Assembly: GCA_009193035.1 (NCBI GenBank)
Contig: SWDT01000011.1
Coordinates: 1 to 64,000 of the forward strand
Source of the DNA: Halicephalobus mephisto
Taxonomy: Eukaryota > Nematoda > Chromadorea > Rhabditida > Panagrolaimidae
Length of the DNA stretch: 64,000 bases
Reading direction: 5' to 3'
Part shown: positions 53,841 to 64,000 of the stretch, in pieces
How positions within the stretch are numbered: position 1 is the stretch's first letter
Layout of the letters: every line of letters begins with the position of its first letter
The notes under the pieces: generated by a model
Database searches by the model: none
Told to the model about the DNA's origin: nothing
What the model saw: only the letters and a program-made list of their open reading frames with translations
Translations under genes and position numbers: made by a program

Positions 53841-55421
53841 CTAAAAAATAAAAATCGGTAATTTTAATTTTCGAAATTATTTAAAAAATACAGTAATCCA
53901 AATTTCGGAAAAAGTTAATTTATAAATTTTTCAAATTATTTTAAAAATAAAATTTAAAAATTTTGAAATTATTTAAAAAAATAAAATTTTATATTTTTAT
54001 TTTTTTTTAAATTTTATATTTTTATATTTTAAAATTTTATATTTTTATTTTTTTTTAATTTTATATTTTTTATTTTTTTTTAAATTTTATATTTTAAATT
54101 TTTTTTAAATTAGTTTATTAATTTTTAAAATTATTCATAAATTTCATGATTTAAATTTTCGGAATTCTTTTAAAAAATAAAATTTGTTAATTTTGAAAAA
54201 AGTAAATTTACAAATTTCGAAATTGTTTAAAAATAAAATTTTTTATTTTTCTTAAATAAATTTATCAATTTTGAAATTATTTTAAAAAATAAAATTTACT
54301 AATTTCAATTTTGAAATTATTTAAAAAAATAAAACTAAAACAAGAATTTTCCGGGATTTGGAAAATTTTGTTTGTGCCAGATTTACACAATTACCAAAGA
54401 TTCCTCCTCTTTTTGGGCCAAAAGTCGGACCTTTATTTGATTGGAATGGCAAAACTGGTCCCATTTCCTAATTGCGACATCTTCGTCGATTGGATTAACA
54501 TTGATCCTTCTTGAGAGCTGTCCGGGAATATTGTTCATTGTTTTAATTAATTACAAAATTCCGTAGAAAATTTTCAAAATCATCCAGAATCCAAAAGTTA
54601 TAAATTTTCAGAATTCTTAAAAAATCGAAAAGTTATAAATTTTCAAAATTCTTAAAAAATTAAAAATTTTCAGAATCATCCAGAATCCAAAAGTTATAAA
54701 TTTTCAGTGTTTCAAAAATCGAAAAGTTATAAATTTTCAAAATTCTTAAAAAATTTAAAATTTTCAAAATTCTTCAAAAATCCAAAAGTTATAAATTTTC
54801 AAAATTCTTCAAAAATTGGAAATTTTCAAAATTTTTCAAAAATTATAAATTTTCAAAATTCTTCAAAAATCCAAAAGTTATAAATTCTCAAAATTTTTCA
54901 AAAATTGGAAATGTTATAAAAGTTTCTAAAATCCTAAAATACAGTAATCACTTTCAAAATCTTGTGGAATTTCATAAAAGCATTTAGAAGAATCCAGTCG
55001 AAAATTCTGAAGATTTCAATAATTTCAGAAAATTCAAAAAAGTTTCAGAATTTTAGAAAATTTTCAAATTTTTAGAAAATTTAAAAAATCCGTGCCTGGA
55101 TAACTGTAAAATTTTTTGTTTTTTATTTTAAATTTTGAAATTTTTAGAAAATTTAAAAAATCCGTGTCTGGATAACTGTAAAATTTGTTGTTTTTCTAAT
55201 TTTAAATTTCCAAATTTTTAGAAAATTCAAAAAATCCGTGTCTGGATAATTGTAAAATTTGTTGTTTTTTATTTTAAATTTTGAAATTTTCTAAAAAATT
55301 CAAAAAATCCGTGTCTGGATAACTATAAAATTTGTTGTTTTTTATTTTAAATTTTGAAATTTTCTAAAAAATTTAAAAAATCCGTGTCTGGATAACTGTA
55401 AAATTTTTTTTATTTTAATAG
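53841..55421. other. ceh-17 upstream / pgap2 upstream region
   Basis: 53.90-54.33 kb is A/T runs. 54.37-54.54 kb is a complex, repeat-free patch of about 170 bp just upstream of ceh-17 and is the best candidate for its regulatory DNA. 54.56-54.93 kb is an array of about 45-bp units with AAAAGTTATAAATTTTCAAA. 55.08-55.41 kb holds five units of about 63 bp with AAAATCCGTGTCTGGATAAC and TGTAAAATTTGTTG. Confidence 0.5.
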
Positions 55422-55458
55422 TGGAATTGATGAATTAACTTTCCGGCAACTGAATCGG

Positions 55459-58400
55459 ATGAGAAATGCTTCAATGTCAAGACGGACCAGAAAAGAACCA
55501 GTTAGATCTACTTTTAGTCAACTTCGAAGGCAAAAACTGGATCACAAAATGGGTAGTGGAACATTTTTTACTTCATTCCTCCATCCGTATGTGCAAAAGA
55601 TAAATCTTGACCAGTTTGATCAAAAATAATTTTTTATGGAAGATTTTGGAATTTCAGAAAATTTTCCTTTTTTCATTTTTCGAAAAATTCAATTTTTTTA
55701 TTTTCAAAGAATTTCGAATTTAAAAAAATTTAAAATTTTTCGAAAATCTCGATTTTTCTAATTTTTAAGAAATTTTAAATTTCTATATTTTTGAAGAATT
55801 TGCATTTTTTTATTTTTAGAATTTTTGTTTTTTTTATATTTAAAAAATTTTTAAAATTTTGGATATTTTGTTTTTTTATTTTTCGAGAATTTTGACTTTT
55901 TAATTTTTTAATTTTTGAAGAATTTTAATTTTTGGAGAATTTTAATTTTTTTTATTTTTGGAGAATTTTAATTTTTATATTTTTGAAGAATTTTGACTTT
56001 TTAATTTTTTAATTTTGAAGAATTTTTATTTTTATATTTTTTAAGAATTTTAATTTTTTTTTATTTTTGAAGAATTTTTACTTTTTTATTTTTAAAATTT
56101 TGAAGAATTTTTATTTTTTTTATTTTTATATTTTTGGGGAATTTTAACAATATAAATTTTGATTTTCTTTTTTGAACTATTTATTTCGTAATCGGATAAA
56201 ATTCGAATGAATTTAAAATGACAACGACGTCTCCAGAATTCGCTGGAGGTTTCGGAACCGTTTTGATGCAAATCCAGGTCGATCGGGGATAGACCAAATC
56301 GATCCCTTTCGATTTCGATCCAAGAATGGAAAATGATTCAATCGTTAAATTTCCGATTTCACTTTTTCCGTTTTTTTTAAAATTAAACAATTTCAGAAAG
56401 TTTTAGAATTTTCTGAATTCGAACAACAAAATCCGGAAATTTTAAACTTTTCAAAAATTGTTTTTTTTTTCGGAATTTTCAGAAATTTTTAAACTTTTTC
56501 GAAATTTTCAAAAATTGTTTTTTTTTCGAAATTTGGAATTTTGATGATGTTTTAGAATTTTTCAGAATCCAGAACAATATTTTGGATTAGTTTTGAATTT
56601 TATGGATTCTTCTGGAGGTTCCTGGAATCTAGTAGAGGATTCAGAAGCTTTCCAGAATCTCGTGGAGGTTTCTGAATTCTTCTAAAATCTTCTAGAATCT
56701 AGTAGAAAATTGAAAAACTTTCTAGAATCTTGTTGAAATTTCTAAAATTTTCTAGAATCTAGTAGATGATTCAGAAATTTTCCAGAATCTCGTGGAAGTT
56801 TCTGAATTCTTCTAAAATCTTCTAGAATCTAGTAGATAATTGAAAAACTTTCCAGAATCTTGTTGAAGTTTTTACAGTCTTCTGAAAACCTCCTAGAATC
56901 TCCCAGAAATCGAAAAAAATTCTAAAACTTCTGGAATCGATTGAAACTAAAAATTTCCGAAAAATTCTGGATATTTTTGTCGAAAAAAATCCCAAAAATA
57001 TTTTTATTTTTTATAATTTATTTTTTCAGAAATGAGATTGACGAATTCCATGACTGAAGACCAGCATGGTCTCAGAAGGTCCTACAGTAACCCCAATTCG
57101 AAAAATTCCATTCATCCGATGAAATCAGAAATTTTTAAAAAACAAATTTTTCAAACAAGATTCTCACCAGTTCACCCGGTCAGGAGGTACCCCGAGTACC
57201 GGGTGAGGGAACTCATGAGACTGAACCCTCTGGCGCTCTTCTTCACGGGGTTCATCCCACCCTTCATCGGGGCCGTCTCATCCATCGTCATCGCCCTGAT
57301 CTTCCACAATGACGAAATCAGCAACTACAATTGGCAATGCGGAGTAATTTATTTTTAAAAAATTACAAAATTTAAATTTTTAAGAAATTGCAAAATTTAA
57401 ATTTTTAAAAAATTACAAAATTTAAATTTTCAAAAAATTACAAAATTTAAATTTTTAAAAAATTACAAAATTTAAATTTTCAAAAATTACAGAATTTAAA
57501 TTTTCAAAAAATTACAAAGTTTAAATTTTCAAAAAATTACAAAATTTAAATTTTCAAAAATTACAAAATTTAAATTTTTAAAAAATTACAAAATTTAAAT
57601 TTTCAAAAATTATAAAAATTAAATTTTCAAGAATTTTTTAAATTTAAATTTTCTAAAATTTATTTTTTATTTTATTTTATAACTTGAATAAATTACAGAG
57701 AGCTAGATTGCCGTCCCTTTCGAGGATCATCAACTTGCCGATGGAGAGAATCTTCTGGCAGTTCACTTTCCTCTTCCACATCCCGCTCAGATGTGTCGAG
57801 CTCGCCGTCGGATGTCTGTAATTTATTAATTCTAAAAATTTAAAAAAAATTAAAAATAACTTTTTTTATTTAAAAATTTTTTAAAAATTAAAAATAACTT
57901 TTTAATTTAAAAATTTTAAAAAAATTAAAAATAACTTTTTTTTATTTAGAGATTTTTAAAAAAATTAAAAATAACTTTTTTTTAAATTTTAAAACTTCTT
58001 AAATCTTCCAATTTTTTTAAGTTTTAAAATTTTTTGATTTAAAAAAATTGAAATTAATTATTTTAGTTTTCCGTTACGGTAGATTGGAGTCGGTGGAGTG
58101 CAAGTACCCCCGACTTTATGCCTTGTCTCGTTACTTGTATGCCATCCTCGGGATCCTCGAGTTGATCTTCATGGTCGCTTTATCCGTCGTCGGAGAACGA
58201 GAGTTTATCCGTAAGTTTCGAAATTATTTCTAAACATCATACAAAAATGAATATCTCAATATATGGATGGATTAAAACAACTTCGATGTATCAGATAGAT
58301 TATATTCAATGCACCAATATTTCATTTAATGTATCGATACATTGAATATAATCTATCCGATAAACCAGAGCTGTTTTAATGTACTAATGTATTAAGCTGA

Positions 58401-59450
58401 TATCGGTGCATTGAATATAATGCATGGATGCATTAAAACTATTCTGATTTATCAGATACATGATATTCAATGCACTAATACATTGAGTATGCTATCGGTC
58501 CATTGAATATAATCTATCTGATAAAGCCGAGTCTTTTTAATGTACTAATGTATTAAGCTGATATCGGTGCATTGTATCCAGTATATCAATACATTAGCTA
58601 TAATGTATCTGATAAATCATAGCCGTTTTAATATATCAATACATTAAGCTGATATCGGTGCATTGTATCCAATGTATCAATATATTAAAACGGCTCTGAT
58701 TTATCAGATACATGATATTGAATATATAGGTGCATTGTATTCAATGCGTAGATTCATTAAGACGACTCTGATTTATCAGATACATGATATTCAATGCACT
58801 AATACATTAAGTATAACATCAATACATTGAAAATAATCTATCTGATAAACCAGAGCCGTTTTAATGTATCCTTTTCTTGTGTGTAAACTTCTGGAACATT
58901 TCAAAAATCTCAACTGGATTCTAGAAGATCCCAAATTTCGGGAGTACCCCATGAAATTCCAGAATCCTCTACTAGATTCTGAAACTTCTGCAAAATTTAA
59001 ATTTTCAAATTTCAGAATATCACGTTTTGTTTTTCTATTTATTCGGCTTTTTCGCGACGGGATTTTTCATTGCAAATGTGGTCAACCATTCCAATTCTCT
59101 TTACTATCTGAATCCTTACGTAAGTTTTATCCGGATTAACGGAAGCCCCTCAATGTGATTTCAGGGTCGACTATCTTACAGGATAAAAATCGTCGTGACT
59201 ATCCTCTACTTCGTCTCTATTCCGATTCTGTTGGGGGCTTTCTTACTGTATTGGAAAAAATGCATAACTTTCAGTAAGTGTCCCAAAACGAAAAAATTTA
59301 AAAAACGGAATTTTAGTGTATGACGTCTTCGCGATAACGGAGTACGTGGATGTTTTTCTTTCGATTTTGTATCATTGCTGCGCCTTCTGGGACATCAGAT
59401 ACAAAGTGATATTCAGCATTCGGCATGTTAAGAAACAAAAACGGGATTGA
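55459..59450 (+). CDS. pgap2: PGAP2/Frag1/DRAM/Sfk1-family membrane protein
   Basis: Seven exons keep phase: 55459-55552, 57030-57343, 57699-57817, 58067-58209, 59016-59119, 59165-59273 and 59317-59450, giving 338 residues. The core from 57032 is secure. Exon 1 is proposed because it is coding-like (FRQLNRMRNASMSRRTRKE just around the start) and its phase-1 donor fits. The core has about six hydrophobic helices, a luminal NYNWQCG motif, RLPSLSRIINLPMERIFWQF and HIPLR, and a late FAITEYVDVFLSILYHCCAFWD helix, as in nematode PGAP2 relatives. PGAP2 proteins act in the Golgi in fatty-acid remodelling of GPI anchors. The tail is basic (RHVKKQKRD). AATAAA at 59464-59469 is the probable poly(A) signal. 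The fourth intron carries the fold-back element copy B. Confidence 0.85.
56560..56905. repeat. CTAGAATCTAGTAGA tandem repeat in pgap2 intron 1
   Basis: Three to four units of about 120 bp contain TTTTCCAGAATCTCGTGG and TCTTCTAGAATCTAGTAGA. TTCTAGAA-type palindromes recur in each unit. Confidence 0.7.
57355..57640. repeat. 29-bp AT tandem repeat in pgap2 intron 2
   Basis: About ten units of AAATTACAAAATTTAAATTT with TTCAAAA. The unit fills nearly the whole intron between two exons. Confidence 0.85.
58238..58885. mobile_element. Large fold-back element, copy B, in pgap2 intron 4
   Basis: Nested inverted repeats with the same motifs as copy A at 44.9-45.7 kb. The right end is CCTTTTCTTGTGTGTAAA, the same type of end as the element at 8.97-9.70 kb. 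From about 58440 onward the sequence tracks copy A base for base with few differences. Located between exons ending 58209 and starting 59016, so it does not disrupt coding. Confidence 0.75.
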
Positions 59451-59529
59451 AAAATCGAAAATCAATAAAAATTTGTCACGGATATCGATGGGACCTGCGA
59501 ACATGGCCTTAGAGATTATTTATTTTTGA

Positions 59530-60200
59530 TATTTAACTGTCCTCAAAAAATTAAATTTTTTATTTATTAAAAAATTAAATTTTTTTATTTATTAAAGAAT
59601 TTAATTTTTTTATTTTTTAAAAAATTAAATTTTTTTAATTTATTAAAGAATTAAATTTTTTATTTTTTAAAAAATTAAATTTTTTTATTTATTAAAAAAT
59701 TTATTTTTTTATTTTTTAAAAATGTCAATTTTAGTAAAATTGTAATTGTTGCAAATTTCGTGGATGTTTGACATTGATGAGAAAATTAAAAAATTAAAAT
59801 TATTAAAATTTTTAAAGAAATTTTTCTCAGTACAAATTTTAGAGTTTTTAGAAATAATTAAAATTACTGTAAAAATGGACTCGATTACTGTAGAAAATTT
59901 ATTTTTTATTTTTTTTGCAAAAATTTCAAAAAAATCAATTTTTATAATTTTTTTTAAAAATATTTTTAAAATTTTTAATTTTCTGAATTAATTGATTTTT
60001 TAATTTGAAACAATTAAATTATGATTTTAGAAAACGAAAAATTAATTCCAGAAAAAAATCCATCAATATCTTTAACGTCATCCGTATTTTTTATAAAACT
60101 TGATTGACGAAGAATTTTTTCGTAATAGATTTATTTCACAAAACGAATCTCCAACAATGCTAAAAAACAGGAAAAACGGTTTTAATCACAGTTTCTAGGT
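59530..60200. other. Intergenic AT-rich DNA
   Basis: 59.54-59.72 kb is an AAATTAAATTTTTTTATTTATTA run. The rest is AT-rich without a credible gene. Confidence 0.6.
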
Positions 60201-60234
60201 TAGACTTGTTTTTTTTAGGTTTTTTAGAAAAAAA

Positions 60235-61060
60235 TTTCACCCACACCTAAAAAAAAGAAAATTATAGTTAATAGAGATTTTCGTGATGAGAATCAATTTT
60301 GTTTTTTTATAAATTGTTATTTTTGACAATAAATTTTACTAATATTTGAAAATAAAAAGAAAATTATAGTTAATAGGAACTTTCGCGATGAGAATCAATT
60401 TTGTTTTTTTATAAGTTGTTATTTTTGACAATAAATTTTACTAATATTTGAAAATAAAAAGAAAATTATAGTTAATAGAGATTTTCGTTATGAGAGTCAA
60501 TTTTGTTTTTTCATAAGTTGTTATTTTTGATAATAAATTTCACTAATATTTGAATATTAAAAAAAATTATAGTTAATAGAGATTTTCGCGGTAGAAGTCG
60601 ATTTTGTTTTTTTATAAGTTGTTATTTTTGACAATAAATTTTACTAATATTTGAAAATAAAAAGAAAATTATAGTTAATAGAGATTTTCGTTATGAGAGT
60701 CAATTTCGTTTTTTCATAAGTTGTTATTTTTGATAATAAATTTCACTAATATTTGAATATTAAAAAAAATTATAGTTAATAGAGATTTTCGCGGTAGAAG
60801 TCGATTTTGTTTTTTCATAAGTTGTTATTTTTGATAATAAATTTCACTAATATTTGAAAATAAAAAGAAAATTATAGTTAATAGAGATTTTCGTGATGAG
60901 AGTCGATTTTTGTTTTTTTATAAGTTGTTATTTTTGACAATAAACTACTAATATTTAAAAAGGAAAAAATTATAGTTAATAGGGATTTTCGTGATGAGAG
61001 TTAATTTCTTTTTTTTTATAAATTGTTATTTTTGATAGTTCTACTTGCATTGGAAAAAAA
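60235..61060. repeat. About 115-120-bp tandem repeat, seven to eight copies
   Basis: Units contain ATTATAGTTAATAGAGATTT, TCGTGATGAGAGTCAATTTT, AAGTTGTTATTTTTGACAAT and AAATTTTACTAATATTTGAA. An alternation of GTGATGAG and GCGGTAGAAG variants gives a higher-order pattern. It lies downstream of the secreted repeat protein gene. Confidence 0.9.
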
Positions 61061-61279
61061 TCATATTTATCAAGGATTTTCGTGGTGAGAATTAACTTCA
61101 TTTTCCCTTGGATTATTATTTTTAGAAAAAATCTCACTCATCGGAAAACGAAAAAGATCATCGTGTTCATCAGTGACTTTCGCGGTGAGAGTTAGTTTTA
61201 CATTTTTCGATACTGCTTCTTAGAAGTGGTAATAGTCATGTTTACTGTATTCCAAACAGAATATTTATCAATATTTATT

Positions 61280-63308
61280 TCAAAATCCGAACATGTTACT
61301 TCCAAACAGGAGTCCAAGAAGGTTGTTTGTGTCGGGGAAATCGCTGGTTGGTCCGCCGCTGTTCATTCCGAGATTCCCCAGCAGATCCTGGAGACCGAGG
61401 TTCTGTCCCATTCCTCCCAATCCACTCATCATCCCGCCGAGACCTCCAGTCATGGTGTTCCCCAAACCCCCTGTCAGTCCACTCATCATTCCACCAAGAC
61501 CTCCAGTCAATCCAGTCATGGTGTTCCCCAGACCTCCTGTTAATCCGCCCATCATCCCGCCGAGACCTCCTGTTAGTCCTGTCATAATGTCTCCCAGACC
61601 TCCTGTCAATCCACCCATCATTCCGCCGAGACCTCCAGTCAACCCAGTCATAGTGTTCCCCAGACCCCCTGTCAGTCCACTCATCATCCCACCGAGACCT
61701 CCGGTCATGGTGTTCCCCAGACCCCCTGTCAGTCCGCCCATCATCCCACCGAGACCTCCTGTTAACCCAGTCATAGTGTTCCCTAGACCATTGGTCAACA
61801 TCCCAAGATCCGTGATGAACCCTCCGATCTCGAAGGGATATCCAATTTTGTCCAGGATCTTGCAAGTCGCGGCCATGGTGGCGAGACCGTAGGAGGTCAA
61901 TTGAGGAGTGCCCTGGGTGATCCCTTGGATGAGATTACAGATGATCATTTGGATATGTTCAGGAAGGATCAACATCAGATCCAGGAGTTTGATGGTTTCC
62001 TGTCCGAGTCCGAGTTCGTTGTCGTTGTGGAAGTTGATGATTCTCTGGATTATCTGACGAAGTTGCGGCAATTGTCCCATTTGGAACAAAAATCTACGGT
62101 ATTGCTGAAGTTCCCGCGATCTGGCCAAGTTCAGTCGACGTCCGAATGCAGGATTCTGCTGACCCAGAAGATTCAGAAGTCCCGACAATTGTCCTTTGTT
62201 CAGATTAGGATTCGAAATAGCATTCAAATATTGTCGAATTTCTTGCAGATTACCGTATCCGAGGATTCTCTGGAGCTGCTGAATCAGACGATACTGTTCT
62301 CCTAACCCCCCAGGGAAGGACAAAAGGGATCTCAACGCTTTAGCTGAAATCGTTCAAAATTCGAATTCGGTAAAAATTTTCGAAAAATTTCAGAATTTCA
62401 TAGATTTTCGAAAAATTTCAGAATTTCATAGATTTTCTAGAATCTTATTTAATTTTCAAACATCTTTTAGAATTTTATATAATTTTCTAAAAATTTTCAG
62501 AATTTCGTCTAATTTTTTTAAATTTTTCAAAATTTCGTGAAACTTTCTAAAATCTTATGTAATTTTTAAATATCTTTCAAAATTTTGTGTAAAAGTTAAA
62601 TTTTCTCGAATTTCGTCTAATTAGATAAAATTTTAGAAAGTTTCACGAAATTTTGAAAAATTTTATCTAATTTTTAAATATCTTTCAAAATTTTATATAA
62701 TTTTCTAAAAATCTTCAGAATTCTGTATAATTTTTTTAAATTTTTCAAAATTTCGTGAAACTTTCTAAAATTTTATCTAATTTTTAAATATCTTTCAAAA
62801 TTTTGTATAAAAGTTAAATTTTCTCGAATTTCGTCTAATTTTCAAAAATTTTTCAAAATTTCGTGAAACTTTCTAAAATTTTCTAAAATCTTATGTAATT
62901 TTTAAATATCTTTCAAAATTTCGTATAAAAGTTAAATTTTCTCGAATTTCGTCTAATTTTCAAAAATCTTCCAGAATTCATAGAAGATTCTAAAATTTTT
63001 CAGATTCTTAAAAAATCTTCTATAATCTTATATGAACTTCTAGAATCTTCTGAACTTCAATTTTTGGAAGTTTCTGATTTTAGAAATTCATATAGAAGGA
63101 ATTTCGCAAAATTTTTTTCTGATTTTTTGTAACAGTAAAATTATTAATTAAAGTGATTTTTGAAATCCTTACTAGCAGCATTGAAGGTGTCTCCGGTCGG
63201 ATGAGGATGCAGAAGTCCGGTCGGCATCAGACCCCCCTCGTTCGGGATCGGCTGACAGTAACCCAAGGCGATGAAGAAAAAAAATCCAATTTTAACGAAA
63301 AAATTCAT
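61280..63308 (-). CDS. Secreted protein with helical N domain and Gly/Thr/Met repeat tail
   Basis: Two exons keep phase: 63173-63308 and 61280-62343, giving 399 residues. The first exon codes a signal peptide (MNFFVKIGFFFFIALGYCQ) and a short Pro/His segment. The second starts with an Arg/Gln/Leu-rich, predicted helical region of about 170 residues with one CNLIQG and one TCKIL cysteine. It is followed by about ten repeats of GLTGGLGGMM, GLTGGLGNTM or GGLGDIM types (about 33 nt each). It ends with a non-repetitive NLLGLLFGSN-type tail. The repeats are Gly-rich with Met and Thr at fixed places, which suggests an extracellular, cuticle, eggshell or elastomeric role. I do not recognise a named family. 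Anti-sense Pro-rich ORFs here are shadows of the repeats. Confidence 0.75.
61440..61790 (-). repeat. 33-bp coding repeat of the secreted protein
   Basis: About ten in-frame copies code G-L-G-G-M-M-x-G-L-T-G and G-L-G-N-T-M-T-G-L-T-G in alternation, so the higher-order unit is about 66 bp. Two copies lack the GLT part. Confidence 0.85.
62380..63160. repeat. Tandem repeat in the intron of the secreted protein gene
   Basis: Units of about 85-120 bp with AATTTTTAAATATCTTTCAA, AATTTCGTGAAACTTTCTAA and TTAAATTTTCTCGAATTTCG. One block near 62615-62665 contains the motif in inverted orientation. Confidence 0.7.
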
Positions 63309-64000
63309 TTTTTTCGAATTGAAATTTTCAAAATCATCGCGACTTTTATACCGTTTTGATTTTGGGCCTTAATCAGAAAAACATGGATTTTTACAAAAAC
63401 AAGTTTAATTTTGTTTCCTAATTTGGGAATTTGTAAGCAAATCGACGTGTTTCTGGAACCTCATCCTCGGAAAAGCAAATACAGATCCGTGTATCGAAGA
63501 GTTTCAATTTTCATAAACAAGAAACATTTACGATTTATGAGATCAACAAGGACTAAAATTAAAACAGATATCGTTCATAGATTACGGAAATAATAAAATC
63601 CTAAAATAATTATTTTAAAATAAAAATTAAAAATAATAAAATTTCCAAATAATTTTTTTTTACATAAAAATTAAAAATAATAAAATTTCCAAATAATTTT
63701 TTTTACATAAAAACTAAAAATAATAAAATTTTCAAATAATTTTTTTTACAAAAAATTAAAAATATTTTTATTTTTAAATAATTATTTTTATATAAAAATT
63801 TTAAAGTAATTTTTTTTTTGCGAAATTGTTTGGACATGAATTTTTAGAATTTTCGAGGATTTTAAAGTGTTTAAAGATTTTTTAGAATTTTCAACTTTTA
63901 ATCTTGTTTTTGATTTTCTGAAAAGTTCTAGAATGTTCTGTTTTTATATAAGCAAAAACTGAAAAATTTTGCAAAATTGTCTCGACAAGAATTTCTGAAA
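63309..64000. other. Upstream region of the secreted protein gene
   Basis: The first 100 bases are the presumed promoter. 63.60-63.80 kb is an array of AAAATTAAAAATAATAAAATTTCC with TAATTTTTTTTACAT. The right edge resembles the TTTCTAGAATTTTC intronic repeats seen at 17.7-18.6 kb. No gene is seen. Confidence 0.5.

Noticed and set aside
61293..61892. Plus-strand Pro-rich repeat ORF and minus-strand Arg/Asp/Trp-rich ORF
   Set aside because: Out-of-frame shadows of the 33-bp coding repeat in the secreted protein gene.

Overview
This 64 kb window is nuclear DNA from a nematode. The evidence is small introns with TTTCAG-type 3' splice sites, an Srx-type chemoreceptor, a CLE-1-type collagen XV/XVIII gene, a CEH-17/Phox2 homeobox gene, and possible trans-splice acceptors just upstream of several start codons. 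Exons have a mixed or GC-leaning third position. Introns and intergenic DNA are very AT-rich and full of tandem repeats and small inverted-repeat elements. The short motif TACTGTA/TACAGTA recurs throughout, also inside exons. The species cannot be named. It is probably not Caenorhabditis, because it carries a convincing thyroid-hormone-receptor gene, which to my knowledge C. elegans lacks.

Layout. 1-3.6 kb: a virus-derived island of intron-poor, very AT-rich ORFs. It holds the end of a double-jelly-roll capsid-like ORF, an envelope-glycoprotein-like gene broken by a stop and a frameshift, a small basic protein and a second capsid-like ORF on the minus strand. 3.8-5.4 kb: a five-exon vitelline-membrane-outer-layer (VMO-I) domain gene. 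6.8-10.8 kb (minus): the thyroid-hormone-receptor-like nuclear receptor, with two inverted-repeat elements in its introns. 11.8-14.4 kb (plus): ttll-9, a tubulin glutamylase-family enzyme. 14.75-37.75 kb (minus): cle-1, about 15 exons coding two FN3 domains, MAM, TSPN, two minimal Gly-X-Y segments, the trimerisation domain and endostatin. A nested alternative first exon (21.25-24.06 kb) codes a signal peptide plus a long Ser/Thr-rich mucin-like region. A tRNA-Gly lies in a cle-1 intron.

37.8-47.6 kb is a repeat-dominated intergenic desert. 47.6-49.8 kb (plus) is an intact srx-like chemoreceptor, followed by a decayed paralogue at 50.65-51.05 kb. 51.1-52.0 kb (minus) is pas-4 (proteasome alpha 4/PSMA7), head-to-head with rps-20 (52.5-52.96 kb, plus). 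rps-20 converges tail-to-tail on ceh-17 (53.1-53.84 kb, minus). 55.5-59.45 kb (plus) is a PGAP2/Frag1-family membrane protein gene. 61.28-63.31 kb (minus) codes a secreted protein with a Gly/Met/Leu/Thr-rich repeat tail.

There is no operon-like pathway. The genes are a mix of housekeeping (pas-4, rps-20, pgap2), neuronal or ciliary (ceh-17, ttll-9, srx), extracellular matrix (cle-1, the repeat protein) and endocrine (the receptor) genes. I recall cle-1 and pas-4 as close neighbours on C. elegans chromosome I, so part of the order may be conserved. All multi-exon models were built by hand from splice motifs and phase continuity. No search was run. The most notable observations are the nematode thyroid-hormone-receptor orthologue, the capsid-plus-envelope viral island, and the nested mucin-like promoter exon in cle-1.
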